This document shows positions 1-8,828 of a stretch of 64,000 bases of DNA, piece by piece (positions within the stretch are counted from its first letter, which is position 1; each line of letters opens with the position of its first letter). Position numbers and translations under genes: made by a program. The notes under the pieces are model-generated. The model did no database searches. It had not been told where the DNA came from and saw only the letters and a list, made by a program, of their open reading frames with translations. This DNA is from an uncultured Parvularculaceae bacterium (lineage in GTDB: Bacteria > Pseudomonadota > Alphaproteobacteria > Caulobacterales > Parvularculaceae), in NCBI GenBank assembly GCA_947259375.1, contig CAMYLZ010000032.1, positions 131,501 to 195,500 on the forward strand. The letters run 5' to 3'.

Positions 1-319
1 CGACCGATAAACGGACGAGCCCCGGCCCGACGCGGATGGCGCCAAGCCGCCGTTCTCTTAGAAGGCGTTTCCAGTCAAATGCGGCCTCGACAGTTTCAAG
101 GCGAAACGCATCGCGCCCGCCATCCGCAGCGGCGACATCGCTGAGCACGATTTTTTCGAGCGTCAATGCGCGCACCCGCGCTTCCGGGCGTTCAAGCCCG
201 GCGCCGGCCATCGCGCTCCTGACCGCCCAGCCCGCCAGCGGCGCGCGCAACACGTAAACAGCACCAGCGAGGATCGCTGCAAGCAAGACCAGAATGAGCA
301 GAAACCGCACTGCCCGCAT
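1..319 (-). CDS. YdbH-like envelope protein, N-terminal part only
   Basis: This is an open minus-strand frame that begins at an ATG at 317-319 and runs off the left edge, so only the first 106 residues are visible. They start with a short basic N-terminus and one hydrophobic segment (RFLLILVLLAAILAGAVYVL), then a region of alternating beta-type residues containing RALTLEKIVLSDV and a later WKRLLRERRLGAIRVGPG. This layout, an N-terminal anchor followed by a repetitive beta-rich domain starting with a 'lsl..l.l.dl' pattern, matches the start of the YdbH family. E. coli YdbH works with TamB and YhdP in moving phospholipids between inner and outer membrane. The family call is from memory of the pattern and the bulk of the protein is outside the window. 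It is divergent from the peptidase gene to its right. Confidence 0.6.
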   Translation of the reverse strand, partial: MRAVRFLLILVLLAAILAGAVYVLRAPLAGWAVRSAMAGAGLERPEARVRALTLEKIVLSDVAAADGGRDAFRLETVEAAFDWKRLLRERRLGAIRVGPGLVRLSV

Positions 320-386
320 CGAAATTAACCCTCTCCCTCAAACGCGATCGCGGGTTTTGTCTATTGATTAACGGCGATTTCGTCTA

Positions 387-2315
387 ATGAGCCCCCGCGA
401 CCCGCCAACCATGCCGAAAATTGCAGCGTTTGGCGAGCCGTGCGAAGATGCTTGGACGCGACTATTCACCGGCGCAATAACGCCTCGGCAACGGGGGCGT
501 AGAGTATTCGAGGCGATGACAGGCGAGTTTGCTCAAACAGGTCAAACATTTACGGGTGACGGCGACGCGTTTTGCCCGATCGAACGCAAGCGCCGGGCGC
601 CGGCGGCGATCGCCGCCGGGCTGAGCGTTCTGGTGCTTGGCGCAGCCTTTGTCGCGCTATCTGCGACATCGACACGGCTTGAGCTTGCCGAAACGCCTGC
701 CAACGCCGCCATCGCGCCGACGCCAATCCCGTCCGCCCCCTTGTCGCCGCCTTCAGCCGAAAGCGTCGCCGATGCGATCGCGCAATCGCGCGCGGCCCGC
801 AGCGGCAAACCGGCCCCGAATCCGGCGCCGCCGGCCGAAGCAGAAGCGCAAGTGGAACCGGAAGCGGCAAAAACAGCCAACGCCGCGAGCGGCGACAGCG
901 TTTCCGATAATGCTGCCGAGCGCGGTTTCGCGCCGCGCCTCAAACCCAAACGCGAAAGCGCGCCCGCCGCGCCGGTCCGGCTCGCCTCGCGCCCGCTGCC
1001 CATTGGCGGCGCTTTCCGCGCCAGCGAAAACGACGCGCCGCCGCCCTTTTTCTTTGAAACCGACCTGTCGCCGCATGACGATGCGCAACCGGCGCCGCAA
1101 CTCGCCCTCGCCGGGGACATTGCGCCGGAACCGGACAAAGTTCGCATACGGCTCGCCCGTGGCGAGAATTTCGTCGACGCCCTGAAGCGGGTCGGCGTCT
1201 CCGCGGCGGACGCCAATGAAGCCGCATACGCTTTTGGCCGGCATCAGGATTTGCGCCGCCTCCTGCCCGGCCAGGAATTTGTCATGACCCTTGGCTGGCC
1301 GAATCAGACCTTGTTCCAGCAAGCTGCGCAAACCGATACGGCGCCCGCGACGCTACTCAAACTCGAATATCGCGCCGATGCGGAAAACCGGATCATCGTG
1401 CAGCGCGAACCCGCCGGGGACATGACCGCCGAGAAGCGCATCGTGCCGCTGACGACCCGCGCCATGTCGGTCGCCGGGCGCATTAATGGCAGCCTTTATC
1501 TTTCCGCCAAATCCGCCGGCGCGCCGGACGAAGTGATCGCCAACCTCGCCGACGCCTTCGCCTATGACGTCGATTTCCAGCGCGAGATTTTCGGCGGCGA
1601 CGAATTCGAAGCGATCTTCGAAGTGCGCTATGATGACCAGGGCGATCTCGTTTCCGCCGGAGATATTCTTTATGCGCGCCTCAATTGGCGGGGCCGCTCA
1701 CGGGAGAAAGGCTATTACCGGTTCGACGAGGATCGCGACGGGCGCTTCGACTTTTTCGACGCCGAGGGTCAGGGCGCAAAACGCCTGCTGATGAAGACGC
1801 CCATCGACGGCGCGCGTCTCTCTTCCGGGTTTGGCGCCCGCAAGCACCCGATCCTCGGCTATGCCCGCGCGCATAAGGGCGTTGACTTCGCCGCCTCGCG
1901 CGGCACGCCAATCAAGGCCGCCGGCGACGGCGTCGTCGAGCGCGCCAACCGTTATGGCAGCTTTGGCAATTACATCCGTATACGGCACGCCAATGGCTAC
2001 AAAACGGCCTACGCCCACCTCAACGGATTCGCCCGCGGCCTGCGCGCCGGCAAACGGGTGCGCCAGGGCGACATTATCGGCTATGTGGGCACCACCGGGC
2101 GGTCGACCGGCCCGCATCTTCACTACGAAGTGCATTTAAACGGCAATGCGGTGAACCCGCAGCGCCTCAAGATCGCCACCGGCAAGAAGCTGACCGGCGC
2201 GGCGCTTGACCGCTTTAGCCAGACGCGCGACCTGATTGACGCCATGCGCATGCCGGAGGCCGAGCGGGAAGCCTATTTCGCCAGCAAGGAAAGCAGGGCC
2301 CGCGGCGCGCCCTAA
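387..2315 (+). CDS. M23 (LytM) family metallopeptidase, membrane anchored
   Basis: A 642-residue protein. Residues about 70-95 (after IERKRRAPAA) form one hydrophobic segment, which fits a single inner-membrane anchor. Residues about 95-240 are Ala/Pro/Glu-rich and low in complexity, then come a LysM/OapA-like region (IRLARGENFVDALKRVGV) and a beta-rich domain. The C-terminal M23 domain has the zinc ligands: HKGVD gives H496 and D500, and HLHYE gives H577 and H579. The ligand set is complete, so an active peptidoglycan endopeptidase is likely; regulators of amidases such as EnvC lack these ligands. An alternative start is the ATG at 516, which would drop an unusual Arg-rich leader. The gene is divergent from the YdbH-like gene and converges on the small secreted protein at 2325-2660. 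Confidence 0.9.
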   Translation: MSPRDPPTMPKIAAFGEPCEDAWTRLFTGAITPRQRGRRVFEAMTGEFAQTGQTFTGDGDAFCPIERKRRAPAAIAAGLSVLVLGAAFVALSATSTRLELAETPANAAIAPTPIPSAPLSPPSAESVADAIAQSRAARSGKPAPNPAPPAEAEAQVEPEAAKTANAASGDSVSDNAAERGFAPRLKPKRESAPAAPVRLASRPLPIGGAFRASENDAPPPFFFETDLSPHDDAQPAPQLALAGDIAPEPDKVRIRLARGENFVDALKRVGVSAADANEAAYAFGRHQDLRRLLPGQEFVMTLGWPNQTLFQQAAQTDTAPATLLKLEYRADAENRIIVQREPAGDMTAEKRIVPLTTRAMSVAGRINGSLYLSAKSAGAPDEVIANLADAFAYDVDFQREIFGGDEFEAIFEVRYDDQGDLVSAGDILYARLNWRGRSREKGYYRFDEDRDGRFDFFDAEGQGAKRLLMKTPIDGARLSSGFGARKHPILGYARAHKGVDFAASRGTPIKAAGDGVVERANRYGSFGNYIRIRHANGYKTAYAHLNGFARGLRAGKRVRQGDIIGYVGTTGRSTGPHLHYEVHLNGNAVNPQRLKIATGKKLTGAALDRFSQTRDLIDAMRMPEAEREAYFASKESRARGAP

Positions 2316-2324
2316 CGCTGCAAA

Positions 2325-2660
2325 TCATGGCCAGCCGGGAAAGCTCGTCACCAGCTTGACCTTGATGTCAGGAAAGCTCTCCACATACTGGATTTTCAGA
2401 TCCGGAAAACTGTCGACCATTTTCCATTGGCCGCACTGGTCCGGAAAACTGTCGACAATCTGCACCTTCAAGTCGGGAAAGCTCTCCACCAATTGCACCT
2501 TGATGTCGGGAAAACTGTCGACCACCTGCACGTCGCCATTCAACGAAAAGCCCTCAAAAGCGCAAGCCTCCCGGTCAAAATTCGCCGGCTCGGCGGATGC
2601 GGGCATGCTGACAATCAGCAGGGCGATCAGCGTCCCGAAACAGGTCAACAGCGTCAACAT
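2325..2660 (-). CDS. small secreted SFPD-repeat protein, candidate 7(1) septoil-knot domain
   Basis: A 111-residue protein with a signal peptide (hydrophobic residues 3-20, cleavage after SMPASA). The mature part has two cysteines (EACAFEG and DQCGQW) and six copies of a 10-11 residue beta-strand unit: VVDSFPDIKV, LVESFPDLKV, IVDSFPDQ, MVDSFPDLKI, YVESFPDIKV, LVTSFPG. The middle unit carries an insertion, CGQWK. I recognise this pattern, from memory, as the small family for which structure prediction gave a sevenfold 7(1) torus knot (septoil knot); I cannot confirm it here. No function is known to me. Six of about 85 mature residue blocks are near identical, yet the DNA varies at third positions, so the repeat is kept at protein level. 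It is convergent with the M23 gene and has its own promoter region to the right. Confidence 0.75.
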   Translation of the reverse strand: MLTLLTCFGTLIALLIVSMPASAEPANFDREACAFEGFSLNGDVQVVDSFPDIKVQLVESFPDLKVQIVDSFPDQCGQWKMVDSFPDLKIQYVESFPDIKVKLVTSFPGWP

Positions 2661-3019
2661 ATGGGGACTTTAGGCAACAATCGCCGGGCGGAACAGCCGC
2701 AAACGGCCAAAAACCGGGCTTTTCCGGCAATTCGCGTTGACTCGGCGCTGAAAGCCCATTACTTCCGCACCCCGCAATTGCTGCAATGCAGCGCGCGCAA
2801 TCGGCCTGTTCCGCTTGGATTTATGCTCCGATCGGCATTCCCGGCCCCACGATAAGACGCCAGCGCTTTTCGCATTTGCTCGGCTCCGTCTCGGAGTGCA
2901 ATCGCACCGATGACGCATCGCTTCCATCCCGGCGGAAGAGCGGCGCGTTGAGAGAAAACCCCCGCCGATGCGACATAACTGGCGCTTTGAAAAGCCAGCA
3001 AAAACCCAACGGAGACTGA
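2661..3019. other. intergenic region between small secreted protein and helicase
   Basis: About 360 bases with divergent genes on either side. No open frame here has a convincing start, composition or family match. The last bases before the helicase contain the ribosome binding site AACGGAGACTGA just before the ATG at 3020. A long untranslated leader in front of a DEAD-box helicase could be regulatory (cold-shock helicase mRNAs often have one), but I see no specific element. Confidence 0.4.
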
Positions 3020-4441
3020 ATGTCATTCGCCGATCTCGGCCTGTCGCCGAAACTCCTCGAAGCTATTGCGAAAGCCGGCTACGAGACCCCGACCCCGATC
3101 CAGAACGAAGCGATCCCGCCGGCCGTTGAAGGCCGCGACGTGCTCGGTATTGCACAGACGGGCACGGGCAAGACCGCCTCCTTCACTCTGCCGATGATCG
3201 AGCGCCTTGCGAAAGGCCGCGCCAAGGCGCGCATGCCGCGCAGCCTTGTTCTCGCGCCGACCCGCGAACTCGCCGCGCAAGTGTCTGAAAATTTCGAGAA
3301 ATACGGCGCCAACCACAAGCTTTCCATGGCGCTGCTAATCGGCGGTGTTTCCTTCGGCGACCAGGATGCGAAGCTGACCCGCGGCGTCGACGTGCTGATT
3401 GCAACGCCCGGCCGCTTGCTTGACCATTTCGAGCGCGGGCGCCTGCTGCTTTCTGGCATTGAAGTCATGGTGGTGGACGAAGCCGACCGCATGCTCGACA
3501 TGGGCTTCATTCCGGACATTGAAAAGATCTTCAAACTGACGCCGATGACGCGCCAGACCCTGTTCTTTTCCGCCACGATGCCGCCAGAAATCCAGCGGAT
3601 CACTGATCAGTTCCTGCACAACCCGGTCCAGGTCGAAGTCGCCAAACCCGCCACTACGGCAGAGACGATCACCCAGCGCATCGTGAAGGTGCCGTCAAAG
3701 GACGACAAGCTGAAGCGCACGGCGCTGCGCGAGCTGATCAGCCATAAAGATGTGAAAAACGGCATCATCTTCTGCAACCGGAAATCGACCGTCGATGTCG
3801 TCGCAAAATCGCTGCAAAAGCACGGCTTTAATGCGCGCCCGATCCATGGCGATCTCGCCCAGGCGTTTCGCATGGAAACGCTCGAAAAATTCCGCAATGA
3901 CGAAGTTCAGTTCCTGGTTGCGTCCGATGTCGCCGCGCGCGGCCTCGACATTCCGGCGGTCAGCCATGTGTTCAATTTCGATGTGCCGATCCACGCCGAC
4001 GATTATGTCCACCGTATTGGCCGCACCGGCCGCGCCGGCCGCGAGGGCGCGGCGATGATGCTGGTCACCGGCGCCGACGCCAAATATTATGACGCGATCC
4101 TCAAGACCATTGGCGCGGAAGAGATTGAAGCCCTCGATTTCGACAAGTTTTTCGAAGAAAACCCGGTGAGCGACCGGCGCGGACGCGGCAAATCCGACGA
4201 CAAGCGCAAGCGCCCGGCGCGGCGCAAGAAGCGCGATGACGACACGCCCGCGGCAGCGCCGGCCCCGCAGCCCGAAATAGCCGAAGCCGCTTCGGATCAC
4301 GATGGCGATGAGGCGAGCCCGGCGCGGCGCAAGCGCGGCGGCGAGAAAAAAACCGCCCGCCGCCGCCCCAGCAAAGCCGAACCGGTGGTCGGGCTCGGCG
4401 ATCATGTGCCGGCTTTCATTATGCGCGCCGTCGCCCGCTAA
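3020..4441 (+). CDS. DEAD-box ATP-dependent RNA helicase, RhlE-like
   Basis: A 473-residue RNA helicase. All core motifs are visible in order: Q motif (GYETPTPIQNEAIP), Walker A AQTGTGKT at about residues 45-52, PTRELAAQ, ATPGRLLDH, Walker B DEAD at 153-156, SAT, and motif VI HRIGRTGRAGR. The helicase core ends near residue 370 and is followed by a 100-residue Lys/Arg/Ala-rich tail (KRKRPARRKKR) typical of RhlE-type enzymes and likely to bind RNA non-specifically. The role is probably RNA unwinding in ribosome assembly or RNA decay, acting in the cytoplasm. RNase J is encoded about 10 kb away, but no direct link is shown. The start is supported by GGAGA nine bases upstream. Confidence 0.96.
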   Translation: MSFADLGLSPKLLEAIAKAGYETPTPIQNEAIPPAVEGRDVLGIAQTGTGKTASFTLPMIERLAKGRAKARMPRSLVLAPTRELAAQVSENFEKYGANHKLSMALLIGGVSFGDQDAKLTRGVDVLIATPGRLLDHFERGRLLLSGIEVMVVDEADRMLDMGFIPDIEKIFKLTPMTRQTLFFSATMPPEIQRITDQFLHNPVQVEVAKPATTAETITQRIVKVPSKDDKLKRTALRELISHKDVKNGIIFCNRKSTVDVVAKSLQKHGFNARPIHGDLAQAFRMETLEKFRNDEVQFLVASDVAARGLDIPAVSHVFNFDVPIHADDYVHRIGRTGRAGREGAAMMLVTGADAKYYDAILKTIGAEEIEALDFDKFFEENPVSDRRGRGKSDDKRKRPARRKKRDDDTPAAAPAPQPEIAEAASDHDGDEASPARRKRGGEKKTARRRPSKAEPVVGLGDHVPAFIMRAVAR

Positions 4442-4548
4442 AAATGCCGGGCGCCCGCCCCGGTTTAGGCAAAAATTTAACCCTGATCGCCTAGCCTCCC
4501 CTCAATCAGGGGGAGGCGTTTGCCTCGACACGCATACACAAGGGCGAC

Positions 4549-5601
4549 ATGAACTTGGATATTGAGAACTCGCATCGTAACGCGGAGCTAGCGCTCGGCG
4601 CGCTTAGAAAAACCGGCCTGCCGTCAACGCCGCGCAACTTCGAACTCTGGTATGCGCATGTGGAAGGCGGCAATGCGGCGCTTTCTTCGGCTATTCAAAA
4701 AGCGCTGGACGCGCATGGCGGCGTTTCTCAGGAGAAAGCGGACCGGTTCTATAAAGAATATATTCAGCATGCAGAGCTGTCACACGACATGGTGCAACTC
4801 GTCGCGCGTTTTCACGACGAGGTTTCAGACCTGTACGACCTGGTCGAGCAAACCGGTGAAAACGCCCATGGCCATAGCGAAGAATTGCGCGCGCTCTCCG
4901 ATCAGGCCGACAGCACGCAAGATGTCGGCGCCCTGCTGAAAGGCGTTCTGGCGGTTGCGCGCACCATGCGCGCCGAAAACGAATTATTGGAAAACCGCCT
5001 CGCCGAAGCGGCTACAGAAGTCAGCGCCCTGCAGCGCGATGTTCAGGCGATTCAGGCCGAAGCGATGCGCGATGCGTTGACTGGCGTCGCCAACCGTGCG
5101 ACATTCGACCGCTCGCTGATCACCCATATGCAAAAGGCGCTGGATACGGACGAACCCCTGGCGCTATTGCTCGGCGATATCGACCATTTCAAGAAATTCA
5201 ACGACAATTGGGGCCACCAAACCGGCGACCAGGTGCTGCGCCTCGTCGCCGACGTCATGAACGCCAATGTCAAAGGCCAGGATTTGCTGGCGCGATATGG
5301 CGGTGAAGAATTCGCGATCGTGCTGCCGGGCACGTCCCTTGAAAACGCTGGTATGCTGGCGAACCGCATTCGCGAAGCGATCCAGTCGCGCCGGCTGAAG
5401 AAGCGCCGGACAAATGAGGATCTCGGCGTCATCACCATGTCCATCGGCGTTGCACAGCTCGGTGATGAGGACACCGCGGAAACGCTGGTCGAACGCGCGG
5501 ACAAATGTCTCTACGCCGCCAAACATGCCGGCCGCAATTGCGTCGTGGATGAAAAAGGCCTGCCGCGTTCAGCCGCAGACCAAAGCAAAGGCGCCGCCTA
5601 A
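4549..5601 (+). CDS. diguanylate cyclase (GGDEF domain)
   Basis: A 350-residue soluble protein. Residues 1-150 are helical with a conserved opening (LGALRKTGLPSTPRNFELWY) seen at the N-terminus of a family of cytoplasmic GGDEF proteins, and end in a coiled-coil (LLENRLAEAATEVSALQRDV). The GGDEF domain begins at DALTGVANR and has the active-site loop RYGGEEF with GGEEF at 251-255, so it should make cyclic di-GMP from two GTP. The usual product-inhibition I-site RxxD just upstream reads KGQD (242-245), so feedback inhibition may be weak. No transmembrane or receiver domain is present. It follows the helicase by 107 bases and overlaps the J-protein gene tail to tail by four bases. Confidence 0.95.
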   Translation: MNLDIENSHRNAELALGALRKTGLPSTPRNFELWYAHVEGGNAALSSAIQKALDAHGGVSQEKADRFYKEYIQHAELSHDMVQLVARFHDEVSDLYDLVEQTGENAHGHSEELRALSDQADSTQDVGALLKGVLAVARTMRAENELLENRLAEAATEVSALQRDVQAIQAEAMRDALTGVANRATFDRSLITHMQKALDTDEPLALLLGDIDHFKKFNDNWGHQTGDQVLRLVADVMNANVKGQDLLARYGGEEFAIVLPGTSLENAGMLANRIREAIQSRRLKKRRTNEDLGVITMSIGVAQLGDEDTAETLVERADKCLYAAKHAGRNCVVDEKGLPRSAADQSKGAA

Positions 5602-6086
5602 AGCCCGCTCTTCGATTCCTGGCGTTCCTGCCTCTTCAACAGAAAATCGCGCGCTTCATTGATCTTCGCGGCAAAATAATCCGTGCCGCCCTTATCGGGG
5701 TGAAGCTGCGAAATCAGTTTACGATGCGCGGCGCGGATTTTTTCGGCGTCGGCGCCCGGTGCAAGACCGAGAACGGACAACGCCTCTTCTTCCGTCATGC
5801 GCTTCGGCAACGGCGCTGGCGGTTTTACATCCGCTTCATCGAGCGAGCGGTTCCCCGCACGCCAGGCCTCGATCGCCATGACGCCGCCCGCCCCGACCAG
5901 CACCATGAAGGCCAACGGCCAGAGTTTCGCCGCGAAGAGCGCCGCCACGAGCGCCAGCAGAACCACGGTTTTCAGGAGCGTCATGCTGCGCTGGCCGCCT
6001 GCGCCCGCATCTGCGCCAGCGAGTCGAAACAGCAGCCAACCCGCAGCCGCAGCGGCGATAATCAAAGAAAGAACAGCCAACAGCAT
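5598..6086 (-). CDS. membrane-anchored J-domain protein
   Basis: A 162-residue protein. The first 55 residues hold two hydrophobic segments (LLAVLSLIIAAAAAGWLLF and TVVLLALVAALFAAKLWPL), followed by a short linker and a C-terminal J-domain of about 60 residues (EALSVLGLAPGADAEKIRAA). The essential HPD motif is intact (H129-P-D, in LHPDKGGTDYF). The J-domain should stimulate ATP hydrolysis by DnaK/Hsp70 at the cytoplasmic face of the inner membrane. The arrangement, short membrane anchor plus C-terminal J-domain, is common in Alphaproteobacteria and resembles mitochondrial Tim14. It lies 54 bases downstream of mipZ on the same strand and may share its transcript. Confidence 0.9.
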   Translation of the reverse strand: MLLAVLSLIIAAAAAGWLLFRLAGADAGAGGQRSMTLLKTVVLLALVAALFAAKLWPLAFMVLVGAGGVMAIEAWRAGNRSLDEADVKPPAPLPKRMTEEEALSVLGLAPGADAEKIRAAHRKLISQLHPDKGGTDYFAAKINEARDFLLKRQERQESKSGL

Positions 6087-6140
6087 GCGGCCAGTCTAGT
6101 CGTTTGCGAAGAGTAGCGCGAATGATTCCGCGCCAGGACC

Positions 6141-6983
6141 CTAGGCCGCCGCGGCGCCGTCCGCCGCCTCGGCCGGCGTTTCGGGCTCCGGCAGGTTGAG
6201 CGCCGCGACAAGCGAGCGAATCTCGAGGCGCGCCGTCACATGGCTCATGGTCGAAAGGCGCACAGGCGAATCGACGCCGCCCAGATCAAGCAGCGTCAGG
6301 CCGATCGGGAACAATTCGCGATAAATCACCCGGTCGCCAAAACCGCGCGCCAACCGAAAGCCGATCCGCGCTGAGAGATCTTCCAACTTGTCGCCCATAT
6401 TCTTTTTATTGCGGGCCCGCGTCGCCGAAAGCCGGTTGCGCATGACGACCCAGTCAATGCCGCCGGGGACGCCGGCCATCGCCCTTTGCTTGCGCGCGGT
6501 CCAGACCATTTCGCTGTAAAGGCTCGGACCAGTCACCCGTCCAGTTTCAGGATCAATCCGCGCCAACAGGTCAAAATCGACAAAACTGTCATTCAAGGGC
6601 GTGACGATCGTATCCGCATGCAGATGGGCGAGCCGCGACAGATGCGTGTTCGCGCCGGGGCAGTCGATAACGACGAAATCGCACCCTTCCAGCGTCGAAA
6701 GCGCCGCCTGGAGGTTTTCGGTTTCCCGCGCCTGGCTTTCCGCGCGGCTGTCGAGCGCCGATGGCTCAACCTCAGCTTCAATCGGAAAAGGCAGGTCTTT
6801 GTCATTGATTTTACAGAATTTCTTCCGGTTTTCGATATACCGCTTGAGACTGCCCTGACGCAGATCGAGGTCCACCGCCCCGACCTTGTGGCCGGAGCGC
6901 ATCAGCGCCACGATCAGGTGCATGGCCGTGGTCGATTTACCAGACCCGCCCTTTTCATTACCGAGAACGATTACATGCGTCAT
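6141..6983 (-). CDS. mipZ: MipZ, division-site positioning ATPase
   Basis: A ParA-like P-loop ATPase of about 280 residues. From the ATG at 6983 it opens with VIVLGNEKGGSGKSTTAMHL, a deviant Walker A with the signature Lys at residue 11 and the catalytic Lys at 16. Later come VGAVDLDLRQGSLKRYIENR, the Walker B strand DFVVIDCPGAN and NDSFVDFDLL, which match Caulobacter MipZ closely. MipZ forms a gradient from the ParB-bound origin and inhibits FtsZ polymerisation away from midcell. An upstream ATG at 7013 would add ten residues, but the shorter start agrees with known MipZ N-termini and has GGCGGA seven bases upstream. The gene is divergent from the chaperone gene at 7089. Confidence 0.95.
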   Translation of the reverse strand: MTHVIVLGNEKGGSGKSTTAMHLIVALMRSGHKVGAVDLDLRQGSLKRYIENRKKFCKINDKDLPFPIEAEVEPSALDSRAESQARETENLQAALSTLEGCDFVVIDCPGANTHLSRLAHLHADTIVTPLNDSFVDFDLLARIDPETGRVTGPSLYSEMVWTARKQRAMAGVPGGIDWVVMRNRLSATRARNKKNMGDKLEDLSARIGFRLARGFGDRVIYRELFPIGLTLLDLGGVDSPVRLSTMSHVTARLEIRSLVAALNLPEPETPAEAADGAAAA

Positions 6984-7088
6984 TGAGATATCCGCCGGGG
7001 ACGCCGGAAGCATCCGATTTCATTCTTTACGCATACCGATGGGAAACCATCTCCCGCTAGGATTAAGCGTGAGACGATTCTGGTTCCC

Positions 7089-7919
7089 ATGGCGATAGGA
7101 AAGCAATTCAGCGTTTTGGCGATTCTCATCGCCGTTGCAAGCCTCTTGGCGGCGCCCGCCGGCGCCAGCATGGGGCTTTACCCGCTGCGCCAGGTGTTGA
7201 GCCTGGAAAATCCGCAAGCAGAGTTCACCGTCTCAAACCCGTCCGACCGGATCATCGAGGGGCGGGTGTCCTGGATCGACCTTGCCGCTACGGAGACCGG
7301 ATACGCCCCGGCCGAGCCGCAAATGCGCGAAACGTTAAGCGCGGCGCCCTATCTCATCGTCAGCCCTGCGCAGTTCCGGCTGAAGCCCGGCGCGCGCATC
7401 ACCATTACGGTGCGCATCCGCGACGGCGCACCATTGCCAAAGGGCGAACGGCGCTCGCACCTGCTGATCGAAACCGACGCCTCGCGCACTGCGATCCGCA
7501 AGGCCAGCACCAACGGTCTCGCGGTCGATATCGGCCTCGGCGTTTCCGCGCCGGTGATCCTGCGCAATGGCGGCAAGGCGAAAGCCTCCATCGCGGAGAC
7601 CAAGTTGTTGCGCGACAAGGAGGGCTTGCTGTTCCTTGAAACCAGCATCAAGCCCGAAGGCGCGCTTTCAAGCTTTGGCCGCATCGTCGTCGATTACTCC
7701 CCGGCGGATGAAAGCGGCGAGACGCACCGGCTCGGCATGCGCGAGAATGTCGCCGGCTACACAGATGCGCGCCGGCGCAAGGTCTCGGTGCCTTTCGGTT
7801 TCGTCTCGCTCAAGGCCGGTGAAGTCGTGGTGCGCTATGAGGGCGCTGAGGAATATGAGGGGCGCATCTTCGATGAACGCCGTTATGATCTCGCCCCGCC
7901 GGTTGAGACGGCGGATTAG
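7089..7919 (+). CDS. PapD-like periplasmic fimbrial chaperone
   Basis: A 276-residue exported protein with a signal peptide (FSVLAILIAVASLLAAPAGA, cleavage near residue 26). The mature part starts with a typical chaperone first strand (GLYPLRQVLSLENPQAEFTV) and continues with PYLIVSPAQFRLKPGARITI, the strand corresponding to the P-QxxRL region of PapD-type chaperones, and ERRSHLLIE. The fold is therefore two immunoglobulin-like domains in the periplasm that cap subunits by donor-strand complementation. No usher or fimbrial subunit is present in this window, so its partner must lie elsewhere or it has a different client. It converges on the SPOR lipoprotein gene, overlapping by four bases. Confidence 0.8.
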   Translation: MAIGKQFSVLAILIAVASLLAAPAGASMGLYPLRQVLSLENPQAEFTVSNPSDRIIEGRVSWIDLAATETGYAPAEPQMRETLSAAPYLIVSPAQFRLKPGARITITVRIRDGAPLPKGERRSHLLIETDASRTAIRKASTNGLAVDIGLGVSAPVILRNGGKAKASIAETKLLRDKEGLLFLETSIKPEGALSSFGRIVVDYSPADESGETHRLGMRENVAGYTDARRRKVSVPFGFVSLKAGEVVVRYEGAEEYEGRIFDERRYDLAPPVETAD

Positions 7920-8719
7920 CCCCGCGTTTCAGCCAGCGACAGGCGTTCGCCGTTAAATCCGGCCACGGAGCAAAACAGTCCCCTGGATTTGAGCTGCGCG
8001 CATAAGGCCTCGGCCTTGTCCCGCGATGAAAAACCGCCGCCAATCAGCCGCAAAAAGGCGCCCTTGTCGTCAACCACAATATCATCGACGCGCGGTTCAA
8101 GCAGGCCGAGCTCATCAGGGTTTTCGCGCTGTAATTGCCGCCATCCGGCGCGCGCGTCGTCGAGCTGGCGATAAGAGGCGAGATGCACGCCATATAGCAC
8201 GCTTGCAGTCCTGATCTCGCCGCCCGCCTCGTTCTCGAACACGATTTCGTCGGACGCGAAAGTCGGCTGCACGAGGCGCGGCGCGGTCTGTACCGGCACA
8301 TCGGTCTGCGCCAGCGCCGGCGACGCCGCATCATCGACAACAGGGCGCAAAGGCGCATTGTCGCCGACAGTAAAGGTCGGCGCCGGCGGCAGCGAGGCTT
8401 CCTGATCGGCGGCGTCTTCCATCGCCCGTTCTTCGGCCTCGGCTTGATCGCGCTCGCGCTGCAAGGCCAACACCTCATTGGCGAGCCGGGCGTTTTGCGA
8501 TTTCAGGCGCGCCACCTCGGCCTCCAGCGAGGCAAGCTCGGTGCGCGCGGTCTCAGCGTCGATCTCCGCCGCCGTCGGGGCCGAGCGGCCGCCGGGCAAG
8601 GAGGCGCAGGCCGAAAGCACCCCGCACAGAGCGAGCGCGCCTAGTAAACGGCGCGCAGCCGGCAAGCGGCGTGCAAGCGAATCGACGGTGTGTTCAACGA
8701 GAATTTGCGTGGCGGACAA
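7916..8719 (-). CDS. SPOR-domain lipoprotein
   Basis: A 267-residue protein. A basic N-terminus (ARRLPAARR) is followed by a hydrophobic run and the lipobox LSAC with Cys at residue 38, so it should be lipidated and anchored in the outer membrane. Residues about 55-105 form a coiled coil (SLEAEVARLKSQNARLANEV). After a variable linker, residues about 195-265 form a SPOR domain (VLYGVHLASYRQLDDARAGW to CSVAGFNGERL), which binds denuded glycan strands at the division septum. The role is probably in cell division or septal peptidoglycan. The exact start is uncertain because the 30-residue leader before the lipoprotein signal is unusually long. Confidence 0.8.
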   Translation of the reverse strand: MSATQILVEHTVDSLARRLPAARRLLGALALCGVLSACASLPGGRSAPTAAEIDAETARTELASLEAEVARLKSQNARLANEVLALQRERDQAEAEERAMEDAADQEASLPPAPTFTVGDNAPLRPVVDDAASPALAQTDVPVQTAPRLVQPTFASDEIVFENEAGGEIRTASVLYGVHLASYRQLDDARAGWRQLQRENPDELGLLEPRVDDIVVDDKGAFLRLIGGGFSSRDKAEALCAQLKSRGLFCSVAGFNGERLSLAETRG

Positions 8720-8828
8720 CAGCCGGTTTCTCCATAGAGATCCAGAATCACCGCCATCATAGACATGGCGCTCACGCGGTCCAAGCCTTTCGGCGCCCTG
8801 CGCGCGCGGTTTTGACCGGATCGCCGCC

